A stretch of DNA of 39,853 bases from the NCBI GenBank assembly GCA_016933195.1, contig JAFGBN010000107.1:1-39853 (forward strand). Reading direction: 5' to 3'. Shown piece by piece: positions 1 to 7,523 of the stretch; the stretch's first letter is position 1; the number at the start of each line of letters is the position of its first letter. Both the position numbers and the translations under genes were made by a program. The notes beneath the pieces are model-generated. The model saw nothing but the letters and a program-made list of their open reading frames with translations, made no database searches and was not told the DNA's origin. This DNA comes from Dehalococcoidia bacterium. Lineage in GTDB: Bacteria; Chloroflexota; Dehalococcoidia; GIF9; AB-539-J10.

Positions 1-897
1 AAGCAGCAACTGGCACATCTGGTTCGCCATATGTTCGTGGCCAATGCCCTTGCGCAAAATGCCTACCGTGAGCTTCTATCCTCACCATTCCTGTCGGCTA
101 TTACCGAAGGCTGTATTGAAGTAGGGAGGGACTTGCAGCATGGTGGCGCCAGATACAACTTTGGACCTGCTGTAAATGAGATCGGAATCGCTGATACCGC
201 TGACTCTCTGGCGGTTATCAGAAAGCTCGTCTTTGAGTACAATCGCCTGACCATGGAGGAACTCCTTAATGCTTTGTCCAACAACTTCGAAGGCCGGGAG
301 GAATTGAGGGGCCAGTTCTTGCACCATGTTCCCAAATTCGGTAATGACGAAGATGGAGTCGATGGCATTGCCAATGAGGTGGTCCAGCTCTGTAACGAAG
401 AGGTTATGAAGTATAAGAACATCTTCGGTGGGCAGGCCCAGGCAGGAATAATTGCAGTTACCGCTGGCATACCGTTTGGAAAAGTGGTTGGTGCCCTGCC
501 CAGCGGTAGAAAAGCTGGTGAGCCTCTAGCGGACAATGTCTCTCCCTACCCCGGCAATGATAAGAAGGGACCGACAGCCATCCTGAGATCGGTAGCCAAG
601 CTGGATGTAGCCAGGCTGAGGAATGGGACGCTGCTCAATCTGCGTCTCAGCCCTACCGCGGTTAGCACGCCAGAGGGACTGCACAAAATGGCTAGCTTTA
701 TCCGAGGCCTGTGTGACATCGGCTGCTGGCATATCCAGTTCAACGTGGTGGACACTGCCGTGCTCAGGGATGCACAGCAGCATCCAGAGAAATATAGCGA
801 TCTCTTAGTACGCGTCGCTGGATACAGCGCCTATTTTACCCAGCTTCACAAGGAAGTCCAGGAAGACATCATCAGGCGCACGGAGCACTGCGTTTAG
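1..897 (+). CDS. Glycyl radical enzyme (pyruvate formate-lyase-like), C-terminal part
   Basis: The frame is open to the first base of the window, so the listed ATG at 31 is internal and the gene begins upstream. The visible 298 or so residues are the C-terminal part of a glycyl radical enzyme. The clearest sign is the radical loop RVAGYSAYF about 27 residues from the end, where the glycine hydrogen is abstracted by the activase. Other family segments are the HGGARYNF stretch, the ALPSGRKAGEPLADNVSP stretch and the FNVVDTAVLRDAQ stretch. The active-site cysteine loop lies before the window, so substrate class (C-N, C-O or C-S lyase, dehydratase or formate-lyase type) cannot be decided here. 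The activase starts one base after the stop codon, so the pair is surely co-translated. The family works only without oxygen. Confidence 0.93.
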   Translation, partial: KQQLAHLVRHMFVANALAQNAYRELLSSPFLSAITEGCIEVGRDLQHGGARYNFGPAVNEIGIADTADSLAVIRKLVFEYNRLTMEELLNALSNNFEGREELRGQFLHHVPKFGNDEDGVDGIANEVVQLCNEEVMKYKNIFGGQAQAGIIAVTAGIPFGKVVGALPSGRKAGEPLADNVSPYPGNDKKGPTAILRSVAKLDVARLRNGTLLNLRLSPTAVSTPEGLHKMASFIRGLCDIGCWHIQFNVVDTAVLRDAQQHPEKYSDLLVRVAGYSAYFTQLHKEVQEDIIRRTEHCV

Positions 898-1857
898 ATG
901 AGACAGGGCCTAATTTTCGACGTGCAGAGATTCTCACTACACGACGGGCCAGGCCTGCGAACTCTTATCTTCTTCAAGGGTTGTCCGCTAAGTTGCTGGT
1001 GGTGCTCCAACCCTGAATCCCATCATGGGTGTCAGGAGATAATGTTCGATGCCCGGCGTTGCAAAGGATGTGGCGTCTGTGTTGCAGCCTGTCCCTCGGG
1101 AGCACTCACCAGGGATAGTAAGGGCAACTTTATCTATCGGCCTGAGATATGCCGCCTTTGTGGTGCCTGTGCCGAGGCCTGTCCTGAAGAAGCACGTCGC
1201 CTGGTGGGGAGATGGGTCACCGTGGAGGGGCTTATGCTGGAAGTTGAGAGGGATGTGCCGTTCTTCAGGAGGTCGGGTGGGGGCGTGACCTTGGGAGGTG
1301 GCGAACCGACATCCCAGCCGGAATTTGCCCTGGACCTTCTCAAGGCATGCCAGGAGCGGGGCATCAATACTGCTATGGAAACATCGGGATATGCGCCATG
1401 GAAGGTGATTTCTGAGCTAAGCCGACACCTGGACTACATCCTCTTCGATATTAAGCACATCGATCCGGTACAACATAAACGACTGACCGGGGTAAGCAAC
1501 CTGAGGATACTCGACAATCTAGGGAAGCTATGCCGGGTTCATGCCCGTGTTGTTCCTCGTTACCCGCTGATACCCGGCTGCAATGACGGTGAAGCGGACA
1601 TCTTGGCCATGGCCAGGTACATAAAGGCTCAAGGACATGTTGAAAAGGTGGAGGTTATTCCTTACCATCGTTACGGGGAGCTCAAATATGAGATGCTGAG
1701 CAGGAAATATCGGCTGGCTGAATTAGCTATACCAGATTCTGAGATGGTGGCTCGGGCCTGCGAACTGATACGCTCTCAAGGACTCGCCTGCGAAGCCAGT
1801 GCACTGAGTATGCTCTCTTTGTCAAGAAAAAGGGGAGAGAATATACTTCGCGATTGA
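898..1857 (+). CDS. Glycyl-radical enzyme activating enzyme (radical SAM)
   Basis: This 319-residue protein should install the glycyl radical on the enzyme encoded just upstream. The radical SAM cluster motif is CPLSCWWC near residue 30 (CxxxCxxC). It is followed by a ferredoxin-like insert with two CxxCxxCxxxC motifs (CKGCGVCVAACP and CRLCGACAEACP), which marks the three-cluster type of activase used by non-PFL glycyl radical enzymes rather than the short PflA type. GGGEPTSQPEF is the SAM-binding GGE motif. The ATG follows the upstream TAG with no gap, and I see no separate Shine-Dalgarno, so translation is probably coupled. The function is secure at family level; partner specificity is inferred from adjacency. 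Confidence 0.95.
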   Translation: MRQGLIFDVQRFSLHDGPGLRTLIFFKGCPLSCWWCSNPESHHGCQEIMFDARRCKGCGVCVAACPSGALTRDSKGNFIYRPEICRLCGACAEACPEEARRLVGRWVTVEGLMLEVERDVPFFRRSGGGVTLGGGEPTSQPEFALDLLKACQERGINTAMETSGYAPWKVISELSRHLDYILFDIKHIDPVQHKRLTGVSNLRILDNLGKLCRVHARVVPRYPLIPGCNDGEADILAMARYIKAQGHVEKVEVIPYHRYGELKYEMLSRKYRLAELAIPDSEMVARACELIRSQGLACEASALSMLSLSRKRGENILRD

Positions 1858-2504
1858 CTCTTGCTTTTTACTTTGCGTCTGAGATAGAACGGACATGGCA
1901 AGGTGAGAATGATGGTATAAAGGGTGGCAATCGCTAAAGTAGAGAAGGGCAATATTGAAGCCGCCGCTCGTGAGGCAATTGTTTCGGCTGGCTGTTCGGA
2001 GGAGCTTATCAACAGTTGACCAGCCCCCAATAGTGATACCATTTGTTAAGTCATAGCTAGTATAGCTTCAGGTGCTGGTGGATGGTGTCCCAGAGCACTA
2101 TGAGGATGTACCTGATTATATTTCACACAGGCAGAGATTCATGATGGGATGTGCTTTCTCAGCTTGCCAAACTCAGTTCAAAGGAGATAGATTTTGTCGA
2201 ATTGTGTTTCAACGATAACCAGCGTAAGTACGCCTGCGGGATTATCCTTTATGAAACTAATTACTTCCGATTGGTTCATCGACCCAACACCTGGAACAAC
2301 CATAGCGCCTCCTTGATATGATTAATTCAGATAAATTCTAACATATGCAGGCGATATGGTTTATGGGGCACCGAGCAGTGCAGCGCGATGGAGCCTTGAC
2401 CCCTCGTCGGATACCGTGGTAGAGTGACGGAGCTCGTTCGTAGTGTGCCTGTCATAGGACTGACCAGACGCGAAATTATCTAAATCTAAGGAGGCAAGGA
2501 TAAG
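1858..2504. other. Intergenic stretch with small relics
   Basis: No intact gene is visible between the activase and the flavin reductase. A short plus-strand frame from a GTG at 1924 to a TGA near 2019 encodes about 31 residues (ending SAGCSEELINS) without a good ribosome site, and may be debris. A better candidate is the minus-strand ORF at 2178..2303, listed separately. The last 20 bases carry the AAGGAGG ribosome site of the next gene. Confidence 0.5.
2178..2303 (-). pseudogene. Short ORF, possible truncated flavin split-barrel (PNPOx-like) gene
   Basis: A 41-residue ORF too short for the ORF track. It has a strong AAGGAGG ribosome site six bases before an ATG. The part around MNQSEVISFIKDNPAGVL resembles the N-terminal helix and first strand of pyridoxamine-phosphate-oxidase-like split-barrel flavoproteins, which often begin with a helix followed by 'NPxGVLATV'. 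The frame then ends, and I could not find the rest of such a protein in the other frames, so a truncated remnant is the likelier reading. The resemblance is from memory of the family and is weak. Confidence 0.35.
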
Positions 2505-4424
2505 ATGAAAAGTCGGCTTTGGGAACCCTTTCGAATAGGCCAGATGGAATTGAGAAACCGGATAGTGATGCCGCCCATAACAACGCAGTATGCCAGTGAG
2601 GAGGGCTATGTTACGGAGCGTACCAGGAACCACTATGAGGCGCGGGCCCGTGGTGGGGCAGGGCTGCTTATCGTGGAGGCCTCCTATATTCACCCGCGTG
2701 GGCAGGGGTTTGGCCACCAGCTGAATATCAGCGACGATAAATTTATTCCGGGCCTGAGTGAGCTGGCCCAGGAGATTCAAGGGCATGGTGCCAGGGCGGC
2801 TATTCAGCTCTATCACGGGGGCAGGGAGGCCAAACCGAAAGATAGTGAGATGCAAACTGTGGCTCCCTCATCGCTGGCTGGCTCAAGCGGCAAGGTACCT
2901 GAGGAGCTCACAGTTGACGAGATAAGGGAAATCGTGGGCTTTTTTGCCAGGGCGGCAGGCAGAGCTAAGAAAGCCGGGTTTGACGGTGTGGAAATCCATG
3001 GAGCGCATGGCTACCTCGTTGACCAGTTTCTGTCTCGTTCTACCAATAAGCGGAGGGATGCCTATGGGGGCGACCTGCGCAACCGGGCGAGGTTTCTCAT
3101 TGAAATCATAGAAGCTGTGAGAGGAATGGTAGGCAGTGACTATCCCGTCTGGTGTCGAATAAATGGCAGTGAATACGGGTTTGAGCATGGGACTTCTCTG
3201 GAGGAGGCTAAGGAGATAGCCCTGATGGCCCAGGAGGCTGGCGCCGATGCTATCCATGTGTCTGCCGGTGGACCCCAAAACCCGATTAATCGGCCATCTC
3301 CCACCTTTGTCCCGGCTGTGGTTGCTGATTTAGCTGGGGGAGTCAAACAGGCGGTCACCATGCCCGTGATAGCTGTAGGAAAGATTACCCCTGAGGCGGG
3401 TGAGAGGATTCTGGCCGAGGGCAAGGCGGACCTTGTGGCTATTGGCAAAGGGCTCCTGGCTGATGCGGAGCTTCCCAACAAAGTGGCCACCGGTAAATTA
3501 GATGACATCAGGCCCTGTATATACTGCATGGCGTGTATGGACGACCTGCGCTCTTCTGATGTAGTAGGCATAAGGTGCCAGGTAAACGCTGCTTTGGGAC
3601 GAGAGCTAGAATACAGGATTGTCCTGGCGGAACAGCCCAGGAAGGTCCTTGTGGTTGGTGGTGGTCCTGCCGGCATGGAAGCTGCCAGGGTAGCGTCTTT
3701 AAGGGGGCACAAGGTGACGCTCTGGGAGAAAGGACCCAGGCTGGGAGGGCAGTTAATTCAGGCAGCCATCCCGCCGCATAAAGACCGAATCGGGGCCCTG
3801 ACCGCATATCTACAAACGCAATTGAAGAAGCTCAATGTCAAAATAGAATTGGGCAAAGAAGTAACGGCAGCTATGATTGAGAGCTTTGGTCCTGAAGCGG
3901 TTGTCCTGGCTGTGGGGACAAGGCCCGTGGTCCCTGATATTCCGGGGCTGGACAGGGCCCATGTAGTCCAGGCGGGGGACGTTCTGGAGGGCAAGGTGGA
4001 GGTGGGAAATAAGGTTGTAGTAGTGGGAGGGGAGCTGGTGGGTTGCGAGACAGCTGAGTTTCTTGCCGAAAAAGGAAAGAAAGTTACCGTCACACGAAGA
4101 AGCCCGGAAATGGCTCTGGGAGTGGGAAACAGCCTTAGAGCTTTCTTCCTGGGTAGGCTTCTGGAGAAGGGTGTCACCCTGCTCACTGAGATAAAATACG
4201 ACGAAGTTACTCCGGGATATCTTGTGGTTACGACCAAAGAGGGGGAGAGGAAGACTATAGGGGCCGACACGATAGTCCTGGCAGCGGGGTCTGTATCCGA
4301 CAAAAAGCTTTACCAGCAAGTCAAGGGGAAGGTATCCGAGATTTACCTTGTTGGGGACTGTGTCGAGCCGCGGAAAATACGCGAGGCTATTGCCGAGGGG
4401 TATCAGGCAGGCTTGAAGATATAG
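2505..4424 (+). CDS. NADH:flavin oxidoreductase, 2,4-dienoyl-CoA/enoate reductase type
   Basis: A 639-residue, three-part reductase. Residues about 1-340 form the old-yellow-enzyme FMN TIM barrel, with HGAHGYLVDQFLS and the RRDAYGG segment typical of the family. Next comes a 4Fe-4S loop, CIYCMACMDD with a later cysteine near GIRCQVNAALG. The last 260 residues are an FAD/NAD(P) pair of Rossmann folds, with VLVVGGGPAGMEAA and VVVVGGELVGCETAEF. Members reduce conjugated double bonds (2,4-dienoyl-CoA, 2-enoates) or demethylate small amines; the sequence alone does not tell which. The start is supported by AAGGAGG about ten bases upstream. It stands alone and is followed by a possible terminator. 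The length is slightly below the roughly 670 residues of E. coli FadH. Confidence 0.9.
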   Translation: MKSRLWEPFRIGQMELRNRIVMPPITTQYASEEGYVTERTRNHYEARARGGAGLLIVEASYIHPRGQGFGHQLNISDDKFIPGLSELAQEIQGHGARAAIQLYHGGREAKPKDSEMQTVAPSSLAGSSGKVPEELTVDEIREIVGFFARAAGRAKKAGFDGVEIHGAHGYLVDQFLSRSTNKRRDAYGGDLRNRARFLIEIIEAVRGMVGSDYPVWCRINGSEYGFEHGTSLEEAKEIALMAQEAGADAIHVSAGGPQNPINRPSPTFVPAVVADLAGGVKQAVTMPVIAVGKITPEAGERILAEGKADLVAIGKGLLADAELPNKVATGKLDDIRPCIYCMACMDDLRSSDVVGIRCQVNAALGRELEYRIVLAEQPRKVLVVGGGPAGMEAARVASLRGHKVTLWEKGPRLGGQLIQAAIPPHKDRIGALTAYLQTQLKKLNVKIELGKEVTAAMIESFGPEAVVLAVGTRPVVPDIPGLDRAHVVQAGDVLEGKVEVGNKVVVVGGELVGCETAEFLAEKGKKVTVTRRSPEMALGVGNSLRAFFLGRLLEKGVTLLTEIKYDEVTPGYLVVTTKEGERKTIGADTIVLAAGSVSDKKLYQQVKGKVSEIYLVGDCVEPRKIREAIAEGYQAGLKI

Positions 4425-4458
4425 AGTATCGGGCATCGAAAAAACGCAGTGCAGGGTT

Positions 4459-4477
4459 GGCTTTATAAGCCTGTTTT
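4459..4477 (+). terminator. Possible rho-independent terminator after the flavin reductase
   Basis: GGCTT-TAT-AAGCC forms a 5-bp stem with a three-base loop, followed by TGTTTT. It lies 35 bases after the reductase stop codon. The stem is short and the T run is interrupted, so this is a moderate call. Confidence 0.4.
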
Positions 4478-4782
4478 GTCTGCTACTCCGCGCATCCCTA
4501 TAGTTGTGTCACTTATCGGCCAGGTTCACCGCACTCTCCTTGTTATATTGTTAGAGTGCACCAGGGGATAGTGCGAAACCCTTGAGAGGAGCCGCTTGTG
4601 ATATGTCCCGAAGTCAAATATCCTCAAAAACAGCTTGACTCAAGAAGTTTGATTACCAAGATGACGCGGTGATACAATTGAGGTCAGGTGAGGCAAGAGG
4701 TCGCCGTAGCGGGAATCGATGAAAAAGACCTCTTGCTGGGGCGAATTTCGCCCGGATATAAGGACAAGCTGGCTATGATTTG
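4478..4782. other. Intergenic stretch before the tRNA cluster
   Basis: About 300 bases with no supported gene. It must carry the tRNA promoter, but the only -35-like element I see (TTGACT near 4634) has no convincing -10 at 16-18 bases. A GAGGAG run near 4590 is not followed by a usable ORF. Confidence 0.4.
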
Positions 4783-4858
4783 GGGCGGTTAGCTCAGTGG
4801 TGAGAGCGCTTGCTTCACACGCAAGAGGTCACTGGTTCAAGTCCAGTACTGCCCACCA
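4783..4858 (+). tRNA. tRNA-Val (anticodon CAC)
   Basis: A full cloverleaf. Acceptor GGGCGGT pairs with ACTGCCC, the D arm is GCTC/GAGC, and the anticodon stem CTTGC/GCAAG encloses loop TTCACAC. The T arm is CTGG-TTCAAGT-CCAG, with discriminator A and an encoded CCA. The anticodon CAC reads GUG. It closely resembles the Val(TAC) gene at 5284, so the two are probably duplicates that diverged in the anticodon arm. Confidence 0.96.
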
Positions 4859-5042
4859 TAGGCTTGTTAGCGAGAAAGAGGTAGATGGATAGCTGAGAAT
4901 AGAAAGGGTTTGCCTGGTGCTGGCAGAGAGCGATGAACATAATGGTGGGGCATTCGAGCTAATTAGTGGTGGGATGATGATTACCCTGACGAGATTAAGC
5001 ATACCGTTCTTATATTCTTAGCTAAGGAGTAATTTGAATAGG

Positions 5043-5128
5043 GCCGAAGTGGCGGAAAGGCAGACGCGCTACGTTCAGGGCGTAGTGCCCTTAAGGGCGT
5101 GAGGGTTCAAATCCCTCCTTCGGCACCA
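5043..5128 (+). tRNA. tRNA-Leu (anticodon CAG)
   Basis: A class II tRNA of 86 bases with a long variable arm. Acceptor GCCGAAG pairs with CTTCGGC, and the anticodon stem CTACG/CGTAG encloses loop TTCAGGG, giving anticodon CAG for CUG codons. The variable arm has the GCCCTTAAGGGC hairpin, the T arm is GAGGG-TTCAAAT-CCCTC, and ACCA is encoded at the 3' end. Confidence 0.96.
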
Positions 5129-5189
5129 TTTGCACCGGGCCTGAAAAGTATATGGAGTGGGGCGAGGAGTTTTTTGGGGGAGAGGAGAT

Positions 5190-5266
5190 GCGCCTGTAGC
5201 TCAGCAGGATAGAGCGCAGCCCTGCGGAGGCTGAGGTCGCGGGTTCAAATCCCGCCAGGCGTGCCA
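5190..5266 (+). tRNA. tRNA-Arg (anticodon GCG)
   Basis: A full cloverleaf. The acceptor GCGCCTG pairs with CAGGCGT, with a G-U pair at position 1-72. The D arm is GCTC/GAGC, and the anticodon stem CAGCC/GGCTG encloses loop CTGCGGA. The T arm is GCGGG-TTCAAAT-CCCGC, with discriminator G and an encoded CCA. The loop puts GCG at positions 34-36, reading CGC and CGU. Most bacteria use Arg(ACG), edited to inosine by TadA, for these codons, so GCG is unusual (see findings). The reverse-strand ORF of the track over this region is a spurious antisense of the tRNAs. Confidence 0.94.
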
Positions 5267-5283
5267 CTTATTTGGCGAGGGAT

Positions 5284-5359
5284 GGGCGGTTAGCTCAGTG
5301 GTTAGAGCGCCTGTTTTACACACAGGAGGCCAGAGGTTCAAGTCCTCTACTGCCCACCA
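5284..5359 (+). tRNA. tRNA-Val (anticodon TAC)
   Basis: Acceptor GGGCGGT pairs with ACTGCCC. The anticodon stem CCTGT/ACAGG encloses loop TTTACAC, giving anticodon TAC, which reads GUA and, with modification, other valine codons. The T arm is GAGG-TTCAAGT-CCTC and ACCA is encoded. Together with Val(CAC) at 4783 it makes an isoacceptor pair. Confidence 0.96.
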
Positions 5360-5717
5360 TGAATCGGGTACAACAAAAACCCTGTTTGTTAACAATTGTC
5401 TATAGCTACACCATTGCTACTCAGGTGTGTTAAAACCATGGCTATGAGGCATACGGGTGGACTAACTATGATATATAGCTTTGTTCTAACCTGACTCTCG
5501 CAAAATTATCATGGAGATATACTCAAATAGTCAAGTCTAAGGACATTCTCAAAACCTACAGGTCAACCTACACGTCAATAAGAAACCAGAGAAGGATTTT
5601 GAGAAGGGATTCGGCTATCGGTTGCAATCGTAATAAACGTAATAAAACAGAAGTAGCTGGTGCGTTCGCACCTTTGGCATCAATAAAGATTCTGACCCTG
5701 TTTGGAGAATAAGGTCT
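5360..5717. other. Intergenic stretch after the tRNA cluster
   Basis: About 360 AT-rich bases between the last tRNA and the end of the minus-strand gene at 5718. I see no gene, no convincing terminator and no repeat here. Confidence 0.5.
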
Positions 5718-6149
5718 CTATGAACTAGACCAAAGCCGTGGTACCTCCATAGCCAACAGCACAGAGCCCATTGCAAAAGATAAAGCGCCTACTACCATGC
5801 CTATGGCACTCGCATGAATGAAGGGGCTTGACTCTTCGATTAGTGGGAAACATATTCCAAAAACCACGAAAGCTAAAGTCGCCACTAGGTACATTATGCC
5901 AATACGTCTCAACCTCAAGGCTAGGTTGGGCAGGTCTGGTTTGGATGACCCTTTATTAAGAAACCCACTTGCTAAGACAAGGCCTCCTATTACAGCAGAG
6001 ATTGTAGCCAATTGTAACCCCACAGGTTCTCCACCTTCCCCAAAGTTGGTCTTGATGATATATAAGACGATAGCAACTGAGAATAGCACAGCTACAAAGT
6101 ATGCCAAAACATAAGCTAGGCTCTTTAACTTATCGGCTGAGTTACTCAT
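5718..6149 (-). CDS. Hypothetical four-helix membrane protein
   Basis: A 143-residue protein I do not recognise. It has four hydrophobic segments, at roughly residues 10-30, 44-62, 86-104 and 112-132, with charged linkers. One linker holds a GSSKPDLPNLALRLRR stretch, which suggests a cytoplasmic basic loop. The start is well supported by GGAGGTG about nine bases upstream of the ATG. A perfect 15-base palindrome (6321..6335) lies 172 bases upstream and could belong to its control region. No function can be assigned. Confidence 0.75.
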   Translation of the reverse strand: MSNSADKLKSLAYVLAYFVAVLFSVAIVLYIIKTNFGEGGEPVGLQLATISAVIGGLVLASGFLNKGSSKPDLPNLALRLRRIGIMYLVATLAFVVFGICFPLIEESSPFIHASAIGMVVGALSFAMGSVLLAMEVPRLWSSS

Positions 6150-6493
6150 TTACATACACCTCCGCAAGAATTATGGGCATTGTGACGACGCTTCCCAGCC
6201 TAATCATTAGCCACAACACATCTCGTTGAATCATACGTCAAGTAAACTCAGAATGGAAGACATGAACAAATAGAGCGGAGGGGGAACACTCCACAGCAAT
6301 TGATGTCAACTACTGCGAGGGTTAGAATTTCTAACGAAAATTCTACTTGGTCAAGAAGTCTTAGGCTTGGATTTTATTGACCTTGAATCATCCTTTTGTG
6401 GCTTTTATACTCAATAAGGATTTAACTGCTTCTTCAGAATGAAGCGGGGGCAATCATCTTGTCTTCTCTTTTGTGGTCTTAGGCATTACAAAG
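6150..6493. other. Intergenic stretch between membrane protein and HicA-like gene
   Basis: About 340 bases without a supported gene. It holds the palindrome GTTAGAATTTCTAAC, listed separately, and on the minus strand a TTGACC about 15 bases before TAGAAA that overlaps the palindrome. That could be a weak promoter for the membrane-protein gene at 5718. Confidence 0.45.
6321..6335. promoter_or_regulatory. Perfect 15-base palindrome, candidate operator
   Basis: GTTAGAA-T-TTCTAAC is a perfect inverted repeat with 7-base arms. A 13/15 identical copy (GTTAGAATATCTATC) is at 7502..7516, in the promoter region of the DUF3467/HicBA-like operon. The two copies bracket that operon, which is the basis for proposing a regulator-binding site. 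Confidence 0.45.
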
Positions 6494-6766
6494 CTATCCC
6501 TTGGCCACATTGATGTAATCTGCCCGCCCCTTTGTGCACTTAATTATTCCCTTAAAAAGCGACATTGTTATCTTCAATTGCCTTGCCATTAGGTTCAAAA
6601 GATTATCATCAATATCTTTGCCACTATGAGACATATGAGTCTGTCCTAGAAATGTCCCATCATCATCAAAGACTTCGTAGACTATGTGTGGGTGCCTTCC
6701 AGATTGCTTCCGAGCATTAAGCTTATTAAGACCTTCTTTGACCTTTAAAGCCGAGAATACTGCCAT
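6494..6766 (-). CDS. HicA-like small protein (putative RNA-binding toxin component)
   Basis: A 90-residue protein whose layout fits the HicA-type dsRBD-like fold. It has an N-terminal helix (EGLNKLNARKQSGRHPHIVYE), two strands with a DGTFLGQTHMSHSGKDI turn, and a helix DDNLLNLMARQLKI. I recall a group of HicA-like proteins with the pattern 'SHGxKEIxDxLLxxMARQLxLxxxxFxxLIxC', and this one matches it, including the late cysteine (IIKCTKG). The catalytic histidine of HicA would be the H of SHSG. It starts five bases after the HicB-like gene, with no ribosome site of its own, so translation is probably coupled. RNase activity is inferred from fold likeness only. Confidence 0.6.
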   Translation of the reverse strand: MAVFSALKVKEGLNKLNARKQSGRHPHIVYEVFDDDGTFLGQTHMSHSGKDIDDNLLNLMARQLKITMSLFKGIIKCTKGRADYINVAKG

Positions 6767-6771
6767 ATTTA

Positions 6772-7170
6772 CTATATTTTTGCTATTACCCTGTTCAGGA
6801 AATCAAAGTCCTTTTTCAAATTAGGGGAAAGCTTAGGGTAATGTTCATTTAGACTTTCGAAATAACACAGCAAGGCTTCCTCGTAATCGTAAAGGGCATC
6901 TACTATGGTATCGCCGATACCATGTCGGTCAACATCCTCATCTACAACCAAATAACCATTAAGATATGGTTCAACTTGCACCCACAGTTCCTTGGCTAAG
7001 CTATATTTATTGGAGAGAAATCTCGTAATGGGCATTTTAAACGCCCCCAACCAAAGATTACTGTTATGTTGCCATTTGTAAATACTGCTCAAAGAATTAT
7101 TTTCCTGAACTATTGGCTTTGTCGTGTAGCCACTAGATGCGTTCCTATCCAGTAACATCGTTGCTCTCAT
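6772..7170 (-). CDS. HicB-like small protein (putative antitoxin partner)
   Basis: I choose the ATG at 7170 (protein begins MRATMLLDRN), one base after the stop of the DUF3467 gene. The track start at 7227 would overlap that gene by 56 bases. The protein is 132 residues. The C-terminal half, with LNGYLVVDEDVDRHGIGDTIVDALYDYEEALLCYFESL, has the beta-strand, turn, then 'GxGDTxxDAL..Y..AL..YFESL' helix order seen in HicB-type partial RNase H folds. The tail, PNLKKDFDFLNRVIAKI, is a long helix. Position directly before the HicA-like gene supports a partner role. No DNA-binding domain is evident. The assignment is structural guesswork plus context. Confidence 0.55.
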   Translation of the reverse strand: MRATMLLDRNASSGYTTKPIVQENNSLSSIYKWQHNSNLWLGAFKMPITRFLSNKYSLAKELWVQVEPYLNGYLVVDEDVDRHGIGDTIVDALYDYEEALLCYFESLNEHYPKLSPNLKKDFDFLNRVIAKI

Positions 7171-7171
7171 A

Positions 7172-7483
7172 TTATTCTGCAGATTCCTTTTGTTTAGTAT
7201 ATTTGTTGTAATTATCTTGTAGTGCATCTATAAGCTCTTTAAATTTACTAGGAGTAAGAGCTATGCGTGAAACTACTGTAGCTGGTATTGATTTGAGCCC
7301 ATCAATATCTTCCTTTGTGGGAGATATTAAATACGGAGGGTGAAGTTGAGCAAACGTAAGAAAGAATTCGTCACTGGTATGACTCACAAAAGTGTAGTTG
7401 ATATAAATAATTGGCACCTCATTTGCACCCTCGATTTGAATCCGTAATGCTACTCTTTTGTTTTCCCTTTGCTTATTAGCCAT
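7172..7483 (-). CDS. DUF3467 family protein
   Basis: The track starts at 7552, but the ATG at 7483 (MANKQREN) has a GGGGAGAG ribosome site and sits well for the family, giving 103 residues. The core pattern fits DUF3467: a strand-rich start (INYTFVSHTSDEFFLTFAQ), then the stretch ATVVSRIALTPSKFKELIDALQDNYNKYTKQ. Proteins of this family are small and of unknown function. It is the first gene of a tight three-gene unit with HicB-like and HicA-like proteins, sharing a promoter at 7524..7552. Co-occurrence suggests it takes part in that module, perhaps as regulator or chaperone, which is inference. Confidence 0.75.
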   Translation of the reverse strand: MANKQRENKRVALRIQIEGANEVPIIYINYTFVSHTSDEFFLTFAQLHPPYLISPTKEDIDGLKSIPATVVSRIALTPSKFKELIDALQDNYNKYTKQKESAE

Positions 7484-7501
7484 CTTTCTCTCCCCTAAGG
7501 C

Positions 7502-7516
7502 GTTAGAATATCTATC
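7502..7516. promoter_or_regulatory. Imperfect palindrome near the DUF3467 operon start
   Basis: GTTAGAATATCTATC is a near-palindrome, 13/15 identical to the perfect one at 6321..6335. A further TCTAAC half site is at 7526..7531 and overlaps the predicted -10. The arrangement, between the -10 and the ribosome site, suits a repressor operator such as the autoregulation typical of toxin-antitoxin operons. Confidence 0.4.
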
Positions 7517-7523
7517 AAGAGGG

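Noticed and set aside
5201-5395. 64-residue minus-strand ORF (contains DLNLWPPVCKTGALTTELTA)
   Set aside because: It is the well-known false ORF antisense to tRNA genes; it covers the Arg and Val tRNAs exactly.
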